Shown: positions 43,388-52,973, counted from the stretch's first letter. The stretch is 64,000 nucleotides of DNA from Micromonospora sediminimaris (GCA_900112325.1 FOLJ01000014.1:124001-188000); one strand, 5' to 3'. Notes: generated by a model from the sequence alone, not told the origin. Program-made: numbers and translations.

Positions 43388-43828
43388 ATGATGCGACGCC
43401 CCACCGCTCTCAACGCCGTCGTGTCGGCGCAGATGAGCCGGATGCCGCGGTCGCGAACGAAGCCTGAGATGTCGGTGCGACGTGAACTGCACCGGCGAGG
43501 GCTACGGTTCAGGGTGAACCATCCGGGCCTGCCCGGCCGGCCGGACATCGCTTTCACGCGGGCCCGGTTGGCAGTGTTCGTCGACGGCTGTTTCTGGCAC
43601 CTGTGCCCTGAGCATGCGGTGCTGCCGAAGAACAACGCCACGTGGTGGCGGGAGAAACTGCAACGTAACGTGCAGCGTGACCGTGAGAAGGACGAGGCAT
43701 TGGCAGCACTTGGCTGGCAGGTGCTGCACGTCTGGGAGCACGAGGATCCCGTGGCTGTGGCGGATATCGTCGAACAACTGTGGCGGGCACGGCGCCGATC
43801 CGGAACCACAGCGTGGCCGGTCAAGTGA
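43388..43828 (+). CDS. vsr: Very short patch repair (Vsr) mismatch endonuclease
   Basis: A 146-residue protein. MSRMPRSRTKPEMSVRREL, then PGRPDIAF (catalytic Asp53), VFVDGCFWHLCPEH (zinc Cys and catalytic His at 68-76) and the late QVLHVWEHEDP are the standard Vsr motifs. Vsr nicks 5' of T in T:G mismatches arising from 5-methylcytosine deamination, and it usually lies beside a C5 methyltransferase, as it does here. The ATG at 43388 is chosen; the frame is open upstream to 43112, but that part has no Vsr character and the 272-base gap shows no other gene. No strong ribosome binding site is seen. Confidence 0.9.
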   Translation: MMRRPTALNAVVSAQMSRMPRSRTKPEMSVRRELHRRGLRFRVNHPGLPGRPDIAFTRARLAVFVDGCFWHLCPEHAVLPKNNATWWREKLQRNVQRDREKDEALAALGWQVLHVWEHEDPVAVADIVEQLWRARRRSGTTAWPVK

Positions 43829-43882
43829 CGCAGGGTGGGTGTGGCATCCTGGTCCTCACGGACGACGTGAGCGGAGGTGCCA

Positions 43883-45190
43883 ATGCCGGTTAGAGCGTGG
43901 TACGACGTGGCGCCCTCAGCCGCACGGCTGACCGGATCACTGCGGGACATCGGATACGAGTTCCCGGCAGCGGTGGCAGACATCGTCGACAACAGCGTTG
44001 CGGCGGGGGCCACCCGCATCGACGTCACCGTCGAGTTCGACGGGGAGGACTCCCGTGTCGTGATCGCCGACGACGGTCACGGCATGTCAGCTGGCCAGCT
44101 GACAGAGGCTCTCCGGTTCGGCACAAGACGTTCGTACCGTCGCGGCGAGCTGGGTCGGTACGGCCTCGGCCTCAAGACCGCGTCACTGTCCCAATGCCGG
44201 ACGCTCACCGTGATCAGTCGCAGCAGCCGATCGGTTGCGCGGACGAGCGCGCGGCAGTTGGACCTCGACCTCGTGGAGGAGTGGGACCAGTGGGTCATTG
44301 TGGATCCATCCCCGCAGGATCCGGTGGTCCGCAGCGCACGGCAGTGGCTGGCCGAAGGTACCGGCACCGTGGTTGTCTGGCAGGCGCTCGATCGCGTACT
44401 GCCCGAGAAGCGCCCGTCGGGGGGCTGGGCCCGACGACGTCTGGAGTCCCTGGCGGCGCGGACGTCGGACCACCTCAGCATGGTTTTCCACCGATTTCTG
44501 GAGGGATCCGACGGACTCACGCCACTGGTGATCTCGGTAAATGGGCAGAAACTGCGCCCGTGGAACCCGTTTGCTCTGCAGGAGCCGCACACCTCTGAGC
44601 TGCCACGGCAGCAGTTCGAGATCGAAATGGCAGGCACAACGGGACTGGTTCAACTCAGACGGTTCGTTCTACCGCCTCGTGACTGCTTCACGTCAGCTGC
44701 AGAATTCGAACGGCACTCGGGCCCCTTGAACTGGAACCGGCAGCAGGGTCTGTACGTGTACCGGGCCAACCGACTGGTGCAGTGGGGCGGATGGGGTGGG
44801 ATCCGCGGTATTGACGAGCACACCAAACTGGCCCGGGCAGCGCTGGATTTCGACAACGACCTCGATAGCGCATTCAACATCAACGTCGCCAAGATGCGCG
44901 TCAGTCTGCCGGCCCAGTTACGCCAGATCCTGGAAGCCCCGGTCAACGAACTCTGTGTCCTCGCCAACGACGCCTACCGCAGGACCTCACGGGGTTCGGC
45001 ACGACCGTTCCCGACGGACGTGGATGCATCACCTGAGGTGCGTGCAGCCACCCAGGCGGCCGCCACCGCCGGCCTCGCTCTACGGATGGCCGCTATGCAG
45101 GCAGACCAGTGGGTGGCATGGCAACGCATCGAGGAGACCCTGCGTGCCCAGTCGCCGGAGATGGCGCAGCTCCTCGGACTGGACGGCTGA
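43883..45190 (+). CDS. MORC/MutL-like GHKL ATPase of restriction-type system
   Basis: A 435-residue protein. GHKL motifs: N-box VADIVDNSVAAGA (Asp33-Asn37), G1 VIADDGHGM (63-68) and G2 RRGELGRYGLGLKTASLSQC (87-105). The C-terminal half contains SGPLNWNRQQGLYVYRANRL and AALDFDNDLDSAFNINVAK, matching the MORC-type ATPases described in bacterial restriction-modification loci, where they are proposed to be ATP-driven DNA clamps or remodellers. The ATG at 43883 has GGAGG five bases upstream. It lies 54 bases after Vsr and converges on the methyltransferase gene with a 15-base gap. Confidence 0.85.
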   Translation: MPVRAWYDVAPSAARLTGSLRDIGYEFPAAVADIVDNSVAAGATRIDVTVEFDGEDSRVVIADDGHGMSAGQLTEALRFGTRRSYRRGELGRYGLGLKTASLSQCRTLTVISRSSRSVARTSARQLDLDLVEEWDQWVIVDPSPQDPVVRSARQWLAEGTGTVVVWQALDRVLPEKRPSGGWARRRLESLAARTSDHLSMVFHRFLEGSDGLTPLVISVNGQKLRPWNPFALQEPHTSELPRQQFEIEMAGTTGLVQLRRFVLPPRDCFTSAAEFERHSGPLNWNRQQGLYVYRANRLVQWGGWGGIRGIDEHTKLARAALDFDNDLDSAFNINVAKMRVSLPAQLRQILEAPVNELCVLANDAYRRTSRGSARPFPTDVDASPEVRAATQAAATAGLALRMAAMQADQWVAWQRIEETLRAQSPEMAQLLGLDG

Positions 45191-45205
45191 CCCGGACCGA
45201 CGCGG

Positions 45206-47173
45206 TCAGAACAGCTGAGGCCGGTCGATACGTGCCCCGACGCACTTCTTGACGAGCGGACATTCCTGGCACAACGGCTCCACCGGCCGGCACAGTGTGT
45301 TCGCGAGTTCGATCAGGCCCAAGTGGGCACCGCGAGCATCGCTGTCGATACCGATCATGCGGGCGACCTCCAACCGGCCGTCCGTGAGGCGGTTACGCCG
45401 GTCGACGGGATGACCGCTGAAGCGGGCGGCCACTCGCAACACACCCTTGGTTACGAGTACAGGCTCCTCCGATTCGTCCTCGGTGCCCGTCGGAACGACC
45501 AGAACGGCCAGGTCGGCGATGGACTCGTTGAGACCAGGGACCCGCCGTAAGGCGTCGTCGTCCCGCAGTACCCGAGGAGCATCAGCGAGTCGCTGGGCGA
45601 GCTCCACGACCGTCCCGGCCCGGTTCGCCCGGGAGATGAATCCACCGGTACGGCGTAGGTTCTCCTCCGCGGCCACCGTGTCCTGTGGCTGGCGCCATGT
45701 CCGTAGCAGGGTCCACACCTGGCGCATCACGTCCGGGTGGGCGCGGTCGAGCAGTATCTCCGCCTGGATGACCTGCCACCGTGTCTCCGCGCGCAGCCAT
45801 GGAATGCCGCTGACCTGGCCGGAGGCGAACCAAGCTGCAAGCGTCGAGGCGACCTCCCGCGTCGAGACGTGTGCCGGTCGGGGGAGGTCGAGCGCGCCGC
45901 GCACGGCTCGGGACAGGTGTTCACCGAGCAGCGGGGGTACAGCGTTGCCGATCTGTTTGAACGCGGCCGACGGCGGGCCGGCGAAGCGGAACCAGTCGGG
46001 GAAGGTCTGCAGACGGGCCGCCTCACGAACGGTGATCGTGCGGTTCTGCCGCGGGTGGATGTACCAGTAGCCGTCCTTGGCGATGTGCGCCGTGATGGTC
46101 CGTGACAGGTCGTTCTCGTCCAGGCGTTTGTACTTGTCGTCGAAGATGTCGTCGCGGTACCGCTTGACTTCGTCCGGTAGATCGGAATACCGGGTCGTCG
46201 GATCCATCATCTCGAACGCACGCAGATCGTCGTCGCGTACCGGACGGGTGATGTGGTCGAAGACCCGGTGCGCATCCGGTTCAGGTACGCCCTCCCGCAT
46301 GCGCTTCTGGAAGCCCGTCACGGGGACGTCGTACGGGGTCCAACCCTCGGCACCCCCTTCCGGGCGCCAGCCGCCCTCGACCTCCGGCAGGTCCCCGATC
46401 GCGTTCCACACGGTGACCCGCTCCGGCTGCTCCCCGGGCCAGTCGAAGGCGAGACCGTCCCGTAGGCCGACCAGGATGAGCCGTTGGCGGAACTGCGGGA
46501 CGCCGTACCGGAAGGTGTCGACTGCCTTCTCCTCCACCGCGTAGCCGAGGGATTCGAGCTCGTGCACCATCGTCCGGAGGATGAACATCTCTTTGTCGAG
46601 AGCCATGTCCGTCACGTTCTCCATCAGCACTGCCGGCGGCCGGGCAAGCCGGATGACCTCGAGGAACGATCGCCAGAGGTCCCGCCGTTCGTCATAGGGA
46701 TCGCGCAGACCGTGGCGCACCTTGTGGCGGATCATCGACCGGCCGGCCTTGGAGAACGGCTGACAGGGAGGCCCGCCGGCCAGCAACTCGACGCCTGCCT
46801 GCCGGACGAGTTCGGCGACCTCCCGGATGCGCGCGGGGTCACCCAGGTCCCAGTCCACGCTCAGACCACCGTGGTGGTGGCGGTGGGTCTCGACCGCCTC
46901 CGGGTAGTGGTCCACCGCGAGGACGACCCGGTAGCCGGCGTTCTGCATGCCGAGACTCAGACCGCCCGCCCCGCTAAACAGGTCGGCCGCCAACCGGTGC
47001 CCTCCCCTACGGGACGCCTCTGCGTACCGCAGCAGTTGATCGCCGTCGGTGACGGCGTCCGGATGGGGTGCCAGCTGCACGAAGGGCCCACGTACCAGTC
47101 TGACCTTGTACTTGCCGCGACGGGCGGTGGGATCGGGTGCGTTGGGCTCGGCGGCGCGGTCGGTCACGTGCAC
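45206..47173 (-). CDS. C5-cytosine DNA methyltransferase fused to HhH-GPD glycosylase-like domain
   Basis: A 655-residue protein. The N-terminal half is a C5-MTase: motif I ADLFSGAGGLSLGM (63-76), catalytic Cys137 in GGPPCQPFS, ENV (185-187), QFRQR (227-231) and QIGNAVPP (407-414). Residues about 455-655 form a second domain with endonuclease III features: a helix-hairpin-helix-like ALRRVPGLNESIADLAV (541-557), the HPVD segment with Asp591, and a terminal C-x6-C-x2-C-x5-C loop (C628, C635, C638, C644), the iron-sulfur spacing of Nth/MutY. The lyase Lys of Nth is not in the usual place, suggesting a monofunctional glycosylase. The start is GTG 47173. The natural inference is a T:G mismatch glycosylase protecting self-methylated sites. 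Confidence 0.85.
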   Translation of the reverse strand: MHVTDRAAEPNAPDPTARRGKYKVRLVRGPFVQLAPHPDAVTDGDQLLRYAEASRRGGHRLAADLFSGAGGLSLGMQNAGYRVVLAVDHYPEAVETHRHHHGGLSVDWDLGDPARIREVAELVRQAGVELLAGGPPCQPFSKAGRSMIRHKVRHGLRDPYDERRDLWRSFLEVIRLARPPAVLMENVTDMALDKEMFILRTMVHELESLGYAVEEKAVDTFRYGVPQFRQRLILVGLRDGLAFDWPGEQPERVTVWNAIGDLPEVEGGWRPEGGAEGWTPYDVPVTGFQKRMREGVPEPDAHRVFDHITRPVRDDDLRAFEMMDPTTRYSDLPDEVKRYRDDIFDDKYKRLDENDLSRTITAHIAKDGYWYIHPRQNRTITVREAARLQTFPDWFRFAGPPSAAFKQIGNAVPPLLGEHLSRAVRGALDLPRPAHVSTREVASTLAAWFASGQVSGIPWLRAETRWQVIQAEILLDRAHPDVMRQVWTLLRTWRQPQDTVAAEENLRRTGGFISRANRAGTVVELAQRLADAPRVLRDDDALRRVPGLNESIADLAVLVVPTGTEDESEEPVLVTKGVLRVAARFSGHPVDRRNRLTDGRLEVARMIGIDSDARGAHLGLIELANTLCRPVEPLCQECPLVKKCVGARIDRPQLF

Positions 47174-47334
47174 GAACGTTACCGGTGACGGCGCCCGCAG
47201 CCCAGCATGCCCCGGCGCCGGAATGCGGCCCTTTCCCTGGGTTGGACAGCGCGGAACCGACGACCGGTGGGGGATCAGATCGCTTCGGCGCGATCTTGCT
47301 GGCCGGCCGGACGACCGGACGGACCCGGGGGAGG

Positions 47335-47362
47335 GTGACCTGCGACACCCATGCTGTATACG
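47335..47362 (+). promoter_or_regulatory. Putative promoter of the Z1 operon
   Basis: GTGACC at 47335-47340 and TATACG at 47357-47362 are separated by 16 bases, a plausible -35/-10 pair about 75 bases upstream of the Z1 start. They lie in the 264-base divergent gap between the methyltransferase and Z1 genes (47174-47437), which holds no other feature. Confidence 0.35.
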
Positions 47363-47437
47363 TGGTTAACGGACAACGCTCCGCCGGGTGTCCCACTGAA
47401 CCACCCCGATCGGCACCACGACGACGGAAGGGCACGG

Positions 47438-50095
47438 ATGCACCGGATCAGCGACGAGGACCTCAACGACCTAGTCGAACAGATCGCCAGTGCCGTGTAC
47501 GGCAACAGCACGATCCCGGCGATCCGTCGCCAGTTGGGCAGATTCGTTCCGGCCGATATCCTCGACGCCGCCATCACGGAGTACCAGGCCCGGGCCGGGC
47601 GCCCCCGTGACCTGCACGAGCCCCGCTCCCTGACGGATCCATCGACACAACTGGAACCGTGGTACATCCCCCGGTCCGACGACGTCTTCTGGCCGTCGGT
47701 GAGGCGTCGCCTGGAGGCCACGGGTCTCGACGACGACCCGATCAGACTCATCAACGACTCGTCGAGCAAGATCGTCTCGTTTGTTCCGCCGCCCGGGACG
47801 GAGCGGTTCAGCAGTCGCGGACTGGTTCTCGGACACGTCCAGAGCGGGAAGACGACCAACTTCATGTCCGTGGCGGCGAAGCTGTGCGACGCGCGCTACC
47901 GGTTGGTCGTGGTGCTGTCCGGCATCACCGACAACCTGCGGTCACAGACGCAACAGCGACTGGAACAGATTCTCGTCGGTGACGACCGCGGCCGTTGGCA
48001 TCTGCTGACCGATGGCGAAACGGACTTCGACGACAGGCAGGCCCGCAATGCTGCAAACCTGCTCAGCAATCCCGACCAGCGGCTCCTCGCTGTGGTCAAG
48101 AAGAACCCTTACCGCCTCCGTAAACTGGCCCGTTTCCTGGAGGCCGCCGGCACCATCCTGCAGGACTGTCCCATCCTCGTCATCGACGACGAGGCCGACC
48201 AGGCGAGTATCGACGTGGGCAACAGGGGGCGGCAGTCGACCATCAACTCCCTGATCCGTCGCATCCTGAGCAAACCGAAGGTCGCCTACGTCGCCTACAC
48301 CGCGACACCGTTCGCGAACCTGCTCGTGGATCCGACCGTGCCGGACGATCTCTACCCCGCCGATTTCATCGTCGACCTTCCCCCTTCCGACGATTATTTC
48401 GGTGCCGAGCGGATCTTCGGACGCGACCTGCTGACCTACGAGGCCGGGCCGGTCGACCGGGGCCTGGATGTCGTACGGACGGTCCCTGACGACGAGGTCC
48501 CCTCGGTCCGGCCACCCGGCGCCCGTGCCGGCTTCGGCGATTGGAGGCCGACCGTCACCGACAGCCTCGGCGACGCTGTCCGCTGGTTCATCCTGGCCAC
48601 CGCCGCCCGCCGCTGCCGCGACGGGGCACCGGCCGATTCAACCATGCTCATCCACACGTCGATGCGCGCCATCGCACACCAGCGGACGGCCGAGGTCGTG
48701 CAGGCGTACCTGGAAACGCTCCGCGGCGGCTGGTCGACCGCCACCCTCCGGGACCTGTTCCGCCAGCAGTGGGAACGGGAGACGGGCCGCGTGCCCGCCG
48801 CCGATCTGGGACTTCCGCCCGTACCGTGGCCGCAGGTCTGTGACCGAATCCCCGACGTCATGGCCGACGTCCGCGTGGTGGTTGACAACTACCAGTCCGA
48901 TGTCCGACTCAGCTACGGAGAGGAGCCGGTCACCGCCATCGCGATCGGGGGCAACACCCTTTCCCGTGGGTTGACCCTCGCCGGCCTGGTGTGCAGTTAC
49001 TTCGTCCGGGCGGCCTCCGCCTATGACACGTTGTTGCAGATGGGTCGCTGGTTCGGCTACCGCCGCGGCTACGAGGACCTGCCCCGGATATGGATGACAG
49101 GCGAGCTCGCAGCATGGTTCGTGGACCTGGCGACCGTGGAGGCCGAGATCCGGCAGCAGATCCGCCGCTACGAGACGGAGCACAAGACGCCACGACAGTT
49201 GGCGGTGATGATCCGTAAACACCCGGCCATGGCAGTGACGTCGGCCGCCAAGATGCGCGCGGGCGTCACGGTCCGCTACAGCTTCGGTTCCCAGGTCATG
49301 CAGACGATCAAATTCCACCACCGCGACGAGGGGTGGCTGCGGCGCAACATCGACGCCGGCGACCGTCTCCTCACCACCGCCCGTAACCTGCCCGGGGTGC
49401 GGGAGATTCCCGTGCGGGCCGGCCGCACCGCACTGACCGAGGTGCCGGCCGCGAGAGTGATGGCCTTCCTGCGCGACTACCGCTTCCATGAGCGCAGCCC
49501 CAGCCTCCGCCCGGAAGCCCTGTGCGAGTACATCGCCAAGCAGAACGACTACGACGCGCTGCGCACCTGGAACATCGTCGTGATCGACCAGGGCAGCGAC
49601 CGCCTGGGTGGAATGGAACTGGCGGGCCGGAAGTACCACATGATCAACCGCAGCCGACTCACTGTGCCGGAGGACTATGCCGACATCAAGGCACTGGTTT
49701 CAACCCTGGACCGCGTCGCCGACCTACCGGCCTCCATCAGGATCAGCGACATGATCGACGGAGACCCCACCGACCGGAGGTTACGGGAGCTGCGTGACGG
49801 GCAGCTGGGGGGCACAGGCCTCCTGTGTCTCTACCCCGTGAGCAGGAGGTCCACGGTCGAGCGCAACAGTGGCAAACGCGGCTATCCGAGAACAGAACTC
49901 GCGGCCGTGGAGGACATACTCGGTGTGGGTCTGTTCTTTCCCGAGGCCCGGGGACCCGAGGACCGTGACTACGTCTCGGTCGACCTGTCCAGCCTCGCGC
50001 CGGTCGACGAGGAGCTCGAGACCGTCGACATCGACGAGATCGACGCCGCCGACGAACGGGCGGGCGAAGCCATGACCGATGGTGCCGCGTCATGA
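47438..50095 (+). CDS. Z1-domain DEAD-like ATPase, head of right arm
   Basis: An 885-residue protein. The N-terminal 110 residues contain WYIPRSDDVFWPSVRRRL. Walker A is RGLVLGHVQSGKTTNF near 131, Walker B VIDDEADQASI near 247, then VAYTATPFANLL, and the Z1 signature IAIGGNTLSRGLTLAGL near 504 with LLQMGRWFGYRRGYEDL. Z1 proteins are SF2-like ATPases found with C5-MTase, Vsr and GHKL ATPase genes. The ATG at 47438 has GGAAGGG six bases upstream; an earlier in-frame ATG at 47351 lies in the promoter region. The stop overlaps the next start (ATGA). Likely the motor of the right-arm complex. Confidence 0.85.
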   Translation: MHRISDEDLNDLVEQIASAVYGNSTIPAIRRQLGRFVPADILDAAITEYQARAGRPRDLHEPRSLTDPSTQLEPWYIPRSDDVFWPSVRRRLEATGLDDDPIRLINDSSSKIVSFVPPPGTERFSSRGLVLGHVQSGKTTNFMSVAAKLCDARYRLVVVLSGITDNLRSQTQQRLEQILVGDDRGRWHLLTDGETDFDDRQARNAANLLSNPDQRLLAVVKKNPYRLRKLARFLEAAGTILQDCPILVIDDEADQASIDVGNRGRQSTINSLIRRILSKPKVAYVAYTATPFANLLVDPTVPDDLYPADFIVDLPPSDDYFGAERIFGRDLLTYEAGPVDRGLDVVRTVPDDEVPSVRPPGARAGFGDWRPTVTDSLGDAVRWFILATAARRCRDGAPADSTMLIHTSMRAIAHQRTAEVVQAYLETLRGGWSTATLRDLFRQQWERETGRVPAADLGLPPVPWPQVCDRIPDVMADVRVVVDNYQSDVRLSYGEEPVTAIAIGGNTLSRGLTLAGLVCSYFVRAASAYDTLLQMGRWFGYRRGYEDLPRIWMTGELAAWFVDLATVEAEIRQQIRRYETEHKTPRQLAVMIRKHPAMAVTSAAKMRAGVTVRYSFGSQVMQTIKFHHRDEGWLRRNIDAGDRLLTTARNLPGVREIPVRAGRTALTEVPAARVMAFLRDYRFHERSPSLRPEALCEYIAKQNDYDALRTWNIVVIDQGSDRLGGMELAGRKYHMINRSRLTVPEDYADIKALVSTLDRVADLPASIRISDMIDGDPTDRRLRELRDGQLGGTGLLCLYPVSRRSTVERNSGKRGYPRTELAAVEDILGVGLFFPEARGPEDRDYVSVDLSSLAPVDEELETVDIDEIDAADERAGEAMTDGAAS

Positions 50096-51084
50096 CAGGC
50101 GGCGCCGAGGAGATGTTCCGCCGCCTGGAGGCGACCGATCCGCCACGGGAGATGCGCGTGCTGGACAGTGCGGTCGAGGTGGCCGCCGGGCCGGTCGCTG
50201 TCGGCATCGACGCCTCCGGGCGCCGGCATCTGCTCATCCCGCTGACCGACCGGCACCCCACCGTGCAGGACACCACCAGCCGCGGCGTCACCGTCACCAC
50301 CCGGAGCCTGGAGGACGACTCCGGTCACCCGGGACGGTACACGGATGTGGTCTGCCAGCTACCTGAGCTCAACGACATCTTCGCGGCATTCACCGATGAC
50401 CTGAGCCGACAGTTGCAGCGCCGCCCCGGCGATCCCGGACGGGTCTGCCTGGAGCTCCTGCACCGGTGGCGCGAGCTGCTCTCTCCCGCACCCGGTCCGA
50501 TACTCGGACCGGAGGCGCTGCTCGGCCTGCTCGCCGAGCTGCACTTCCTCGAAATGATCTGCGGGCTCGGTGGCCCTGAGCCGCTTCAGCTCTGGACCGG
50601 TCCCCACAAGGCACGCGCGGACTTCACCTCCGTCACCGCTGCCGTTGAGGTCAAGGCCACAATGCACCGCGACCGTCTGGTCGTCGGCGTACACGGCGCC
50701 GACCAACTGGAGGAACGTCCAGGCACCGATCTCTACCTGTATGTCGAGCAGTTCGAACGCGACAGCGCCGGCGACAGCGTCCCCGACGTCGTCGACAGGC
50801 TCCTCGGTACGGGACTGGACAGGCGTATCCTGCTGGACGCCCTGGCCACAGTCGGTTACCGCAGCGACGACGCCGATGCGTACCGCCAGGACCGGCACCG
50901 GGTGAAACGCGCCGCTGCGTACCACGTCAACAGCCCGGGTTTCCCCCGGGTGACGTCCGGGCAGCTCGATGCATCACTGCAGCAGCACCTGGTCCGCCTG
51001 AACTACAGCATCGATCTGTCAGCTTTCGATCGACATCTCACCGCCCCCTCCACGGCAGCCGCCGCGCTTATGGAACAGCCATGA
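50092..51084 (+). CDS. PD-(D/E)XK nuclease, DUF4420-like
   Basis: A 330-residue protein. The nuclease core has Glu149 in LLAELHFLE, Asp177 in KARADFTSV and the E-x-K pair Glu186/Lys188 in AAVEVKAT, the expected PD-(D/E)XK order. The surrounding sequence (RDRLVVGVHGADQLEE) resembles the DUF4420-type partner of Z1 proteins. It is the probable DNA-cleaving subunit of the right arm. The start overlaps the Z1 stop and its stop overlaps the GHKL start, both ATGA. Specificity is unknown. Confidence 0.75.
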   Translation: MTGGAEEMFRRLEATDPPREMRVLDSAVEVAAGPVAVGIDASGRRHLLIPLTDRHPTVQDTTSRGVTVTTRSLEDDSGHPGRYTDVVCQLPELNDIFAAFTDDLSRQLQRRPGDPGRVCLELLHRWRELLSPAPGPILGPEALLGLLAELHFLEMICGLGGPEPLQLWTGPHKARADFTSVTAAVEVKATMHRDRLVVGVHGADQLEERPGTDLYLYVEQFERDSAGDSVPDVVDRLLGTGLDRRILLDALATVGYRSDDADAYRQDRHRVKRAAAYHVNSPGFPRVTSGQLDASLQQHLVRLNYSIDLSAFDRHLTAPSTAAAALMEQP

Positions 51085-52973
51085 CGCGCATCGCCATGTA
51101 CGCCGAGCCGCTCCCACCATCAGGTGGGATCGACGCGCGGTCGGTACGCCGGACACTCGGCACCTACTCCATGGACTTTTGGGAACTGTTCCTGCGCGAG
51201 ACACTGCAGAACAGCTGGGACGCCGCTACAGGGGACCGACCCGCCGAGTTCTCCGTGGACGGCTGGCCCCTCGATGCCGGGCAACTGCAGAGCCTGCATC
51301 GTCTTCTACCCGGGGCCGACCTGGACACCTCGGACCTGAGGGTCCTGACGGTCACCGACACCGGTACGAGGGGGCTCACCGGTCCCACCCGGGCGGACCG
51401 GGTGGGTGAAGACGACCCGCGGAATTTCGTCGACCTCGTCCGGAACGTCGGCCGACACCCCGACAAGGGGTTCGCCGGCGGAACCTACGGCTACGGCAAG
51501 GCCGTGCTTTTCGAGGCGAGCAGCATCGACACCGTGGTGATATTCACCCGCATCAGGACCACCGCGGGTCTCCAGTGTCGACTGATCGGCATGTCCCTCA
51601 CCGACCCGTACCGGGTCGGACGACGTCAGTACACCGGACGCCACTGGTGGGGAGTTCCACACAGCGACGTCGGTGTGGAGCCGATCACCGGCCCGATGGC
51701 GGAGCACATGGCCCGGGCCATCGGACTGACACGCCTGTCCGGGGACGCAACCGGCACCTCGATCATGGTCATCGCCCCCCGGATCGGAGAGGAGCACCTG
51801 TCCGACGTGGTCGCCGTGATGGCCGACACCGCCACGAGGTATGCGTGGCCCAATACCGTCGGGCAAGGGGGGTCACCTCCCGGGCTCACGTTGCGGTTCA
51901 CCTGCGACGGGTCGCGGATCGATCTTCCGGACCCGGCGACCGATGCACGACTGCGGTACTTCGTCGAGGCGCACCGGCACTGCCGCTCGGTTTTCGACGG
52001 CGCAGCAGGAGACCACCCCTGGCCCTGGACGGTCGAGGAGATCGTCGGCAGCCGCCCGGAGCAACGTCTCGGCGTACTGGCGTGGCGAACGTACAGGGCG
52101 GCAGCCTCAGGCAGCCATGCCCGACCACCCGCGGAGATCGCCCTCATACGCCGACCGGGCCTCGTCGTGGAGTACCGCAACGTCACTCCGGATCCGTTCG
52201 GACACGCCATCAGCGGCGTGTTCATCGCCGATCCCGAACTCGACGAGGATTTCGCCCGCGCCGAACCACCGACGCACGACAGGTGGCAGCCGAGGCTGGC
52301 GCAACGGCAGCGGTACGCCCGAAACCCGGTCAGCCAGGCGCTCAACCGCATCGACCGGGTCTTCAGGGAACGCCGTGCGGGCAACGCGACGGCGCCCACC
52401 ACCGAGGCCGCGACAGGGGTTTCACGACTGGCGAACGTCCTCGGCACACTCCTCGACACACAGGCGGGTGGCACGGACACCCGCATTCCGACCGGGTCGG
52501 ACAACGCGGTGCCCCACCCACCGACCACCCCGTCGGGAGCACCGGCGACCCACGCCGGCACGCCGACAGCGGGCAACGGGGGCAACGGACGCCAGCAGGC
52601 GAACCACGGCCGGGGGCCGCGCTCCGCACCGGGTCCGGCACTGCGTTTCCATCCCCGGCCCCGCCAGACCCTGCTGGCCGATGGTGGCCGTGCCGTCGAG
52701 TTCGACATCGACATCACCGGAAGCTCCGGCGCATCACTGGCCCTCATCGCCCAGCCACTGGTCGCGGTGGCCGACGGAGCACCGGAGCCGGCCGACGAGA
52801 CCACCCCGGTCGAAGTTCTGCACTGGCGTGACCGGGACAACGGCGACCTCACACCCGGTCCGCGGCTGAACCTGACCACCGTGACGTCGGAACACTGGAC
52901 CGTCACTCTCACCCAACCGGCTGACGCAGCCGTCACCGTACGGGTACGCCAGGAGGAGGTGACACCGAGGTGA
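51081..52973 (+). CDS. GHKL ATPase-domain protein, right arm
   Basis: A 630-residue protein. N-box ELFLRETLQNSWDA (Glu40, Asn44), G1 VTDTGTRGL (Asp93) and G2 GGTYGYGKAVLFEA (133-146) identify a second Hsp90-like ATPase in the island, distinct in sequence from the one at 43883. Residues 420-560 form a Gly/Pro/Thr-rich linker, followed by a beta-rich C-terminal domain (VEFDIDITGSSGASLALIAQ). The start overlaps the nuclease stop (ATGA). It may pair with the Z1 ATPase as a switch; no known homologue with a defined role comes to mind. Confidence 0.8.
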   Translation: MTRIAMYAEPLPPSGGIDARSVRRTLGTYSMDFWELFLRETLQNSWDAATGDRPAEFSVDGWPLDAGQLQSLHRLLPGADLDTSDLRVLTVTDTGTRGLTGPTRADRVGEDDPRNFVDLVRNVGRHPDKGFAGGTYGYGKAVLFEASSIDTVVIFTRIRTTAGLQCRLIGMSLTDPYRVGRRQYTGRHWWGVPHSDVGVEPITGPMAEHMARAIGLTRLSGDATGTSIMVIAPRIGEEHLSDVVAVMADTATRYAWPNTVGQGGSPPGLTLRFTCDGSRIDLPDPATDARLRYFVEAHRHCRSVFDGAAGDHPWPWTVEEIVGSRPEQRLGVLAWRTYRAAASGSHARPPAEIALIRRPGLVVEYRNVTPDPFGHAISGVFIADPELDEDFARAEPPTHDRWQPRLAQRQRYARNPVSQALNRIDRVFRERRAGNATAPTTEAATGVSRLANVLGTLLDTQAGGTDTRIPTGSDNAVPHPPTTPSGAPATHAGTPTAGNGGNGRQQANHGRGPRSAPGPALRFHPRPRQTLLADGGRAVEFDIDITGSSGASLALIAQPLVAVADGAPEPADETTPVEVLHWRDRDNGDLTPGPRLNLTTVTSEHWTVTLTQPADAAVTVRVRQEEVTPR

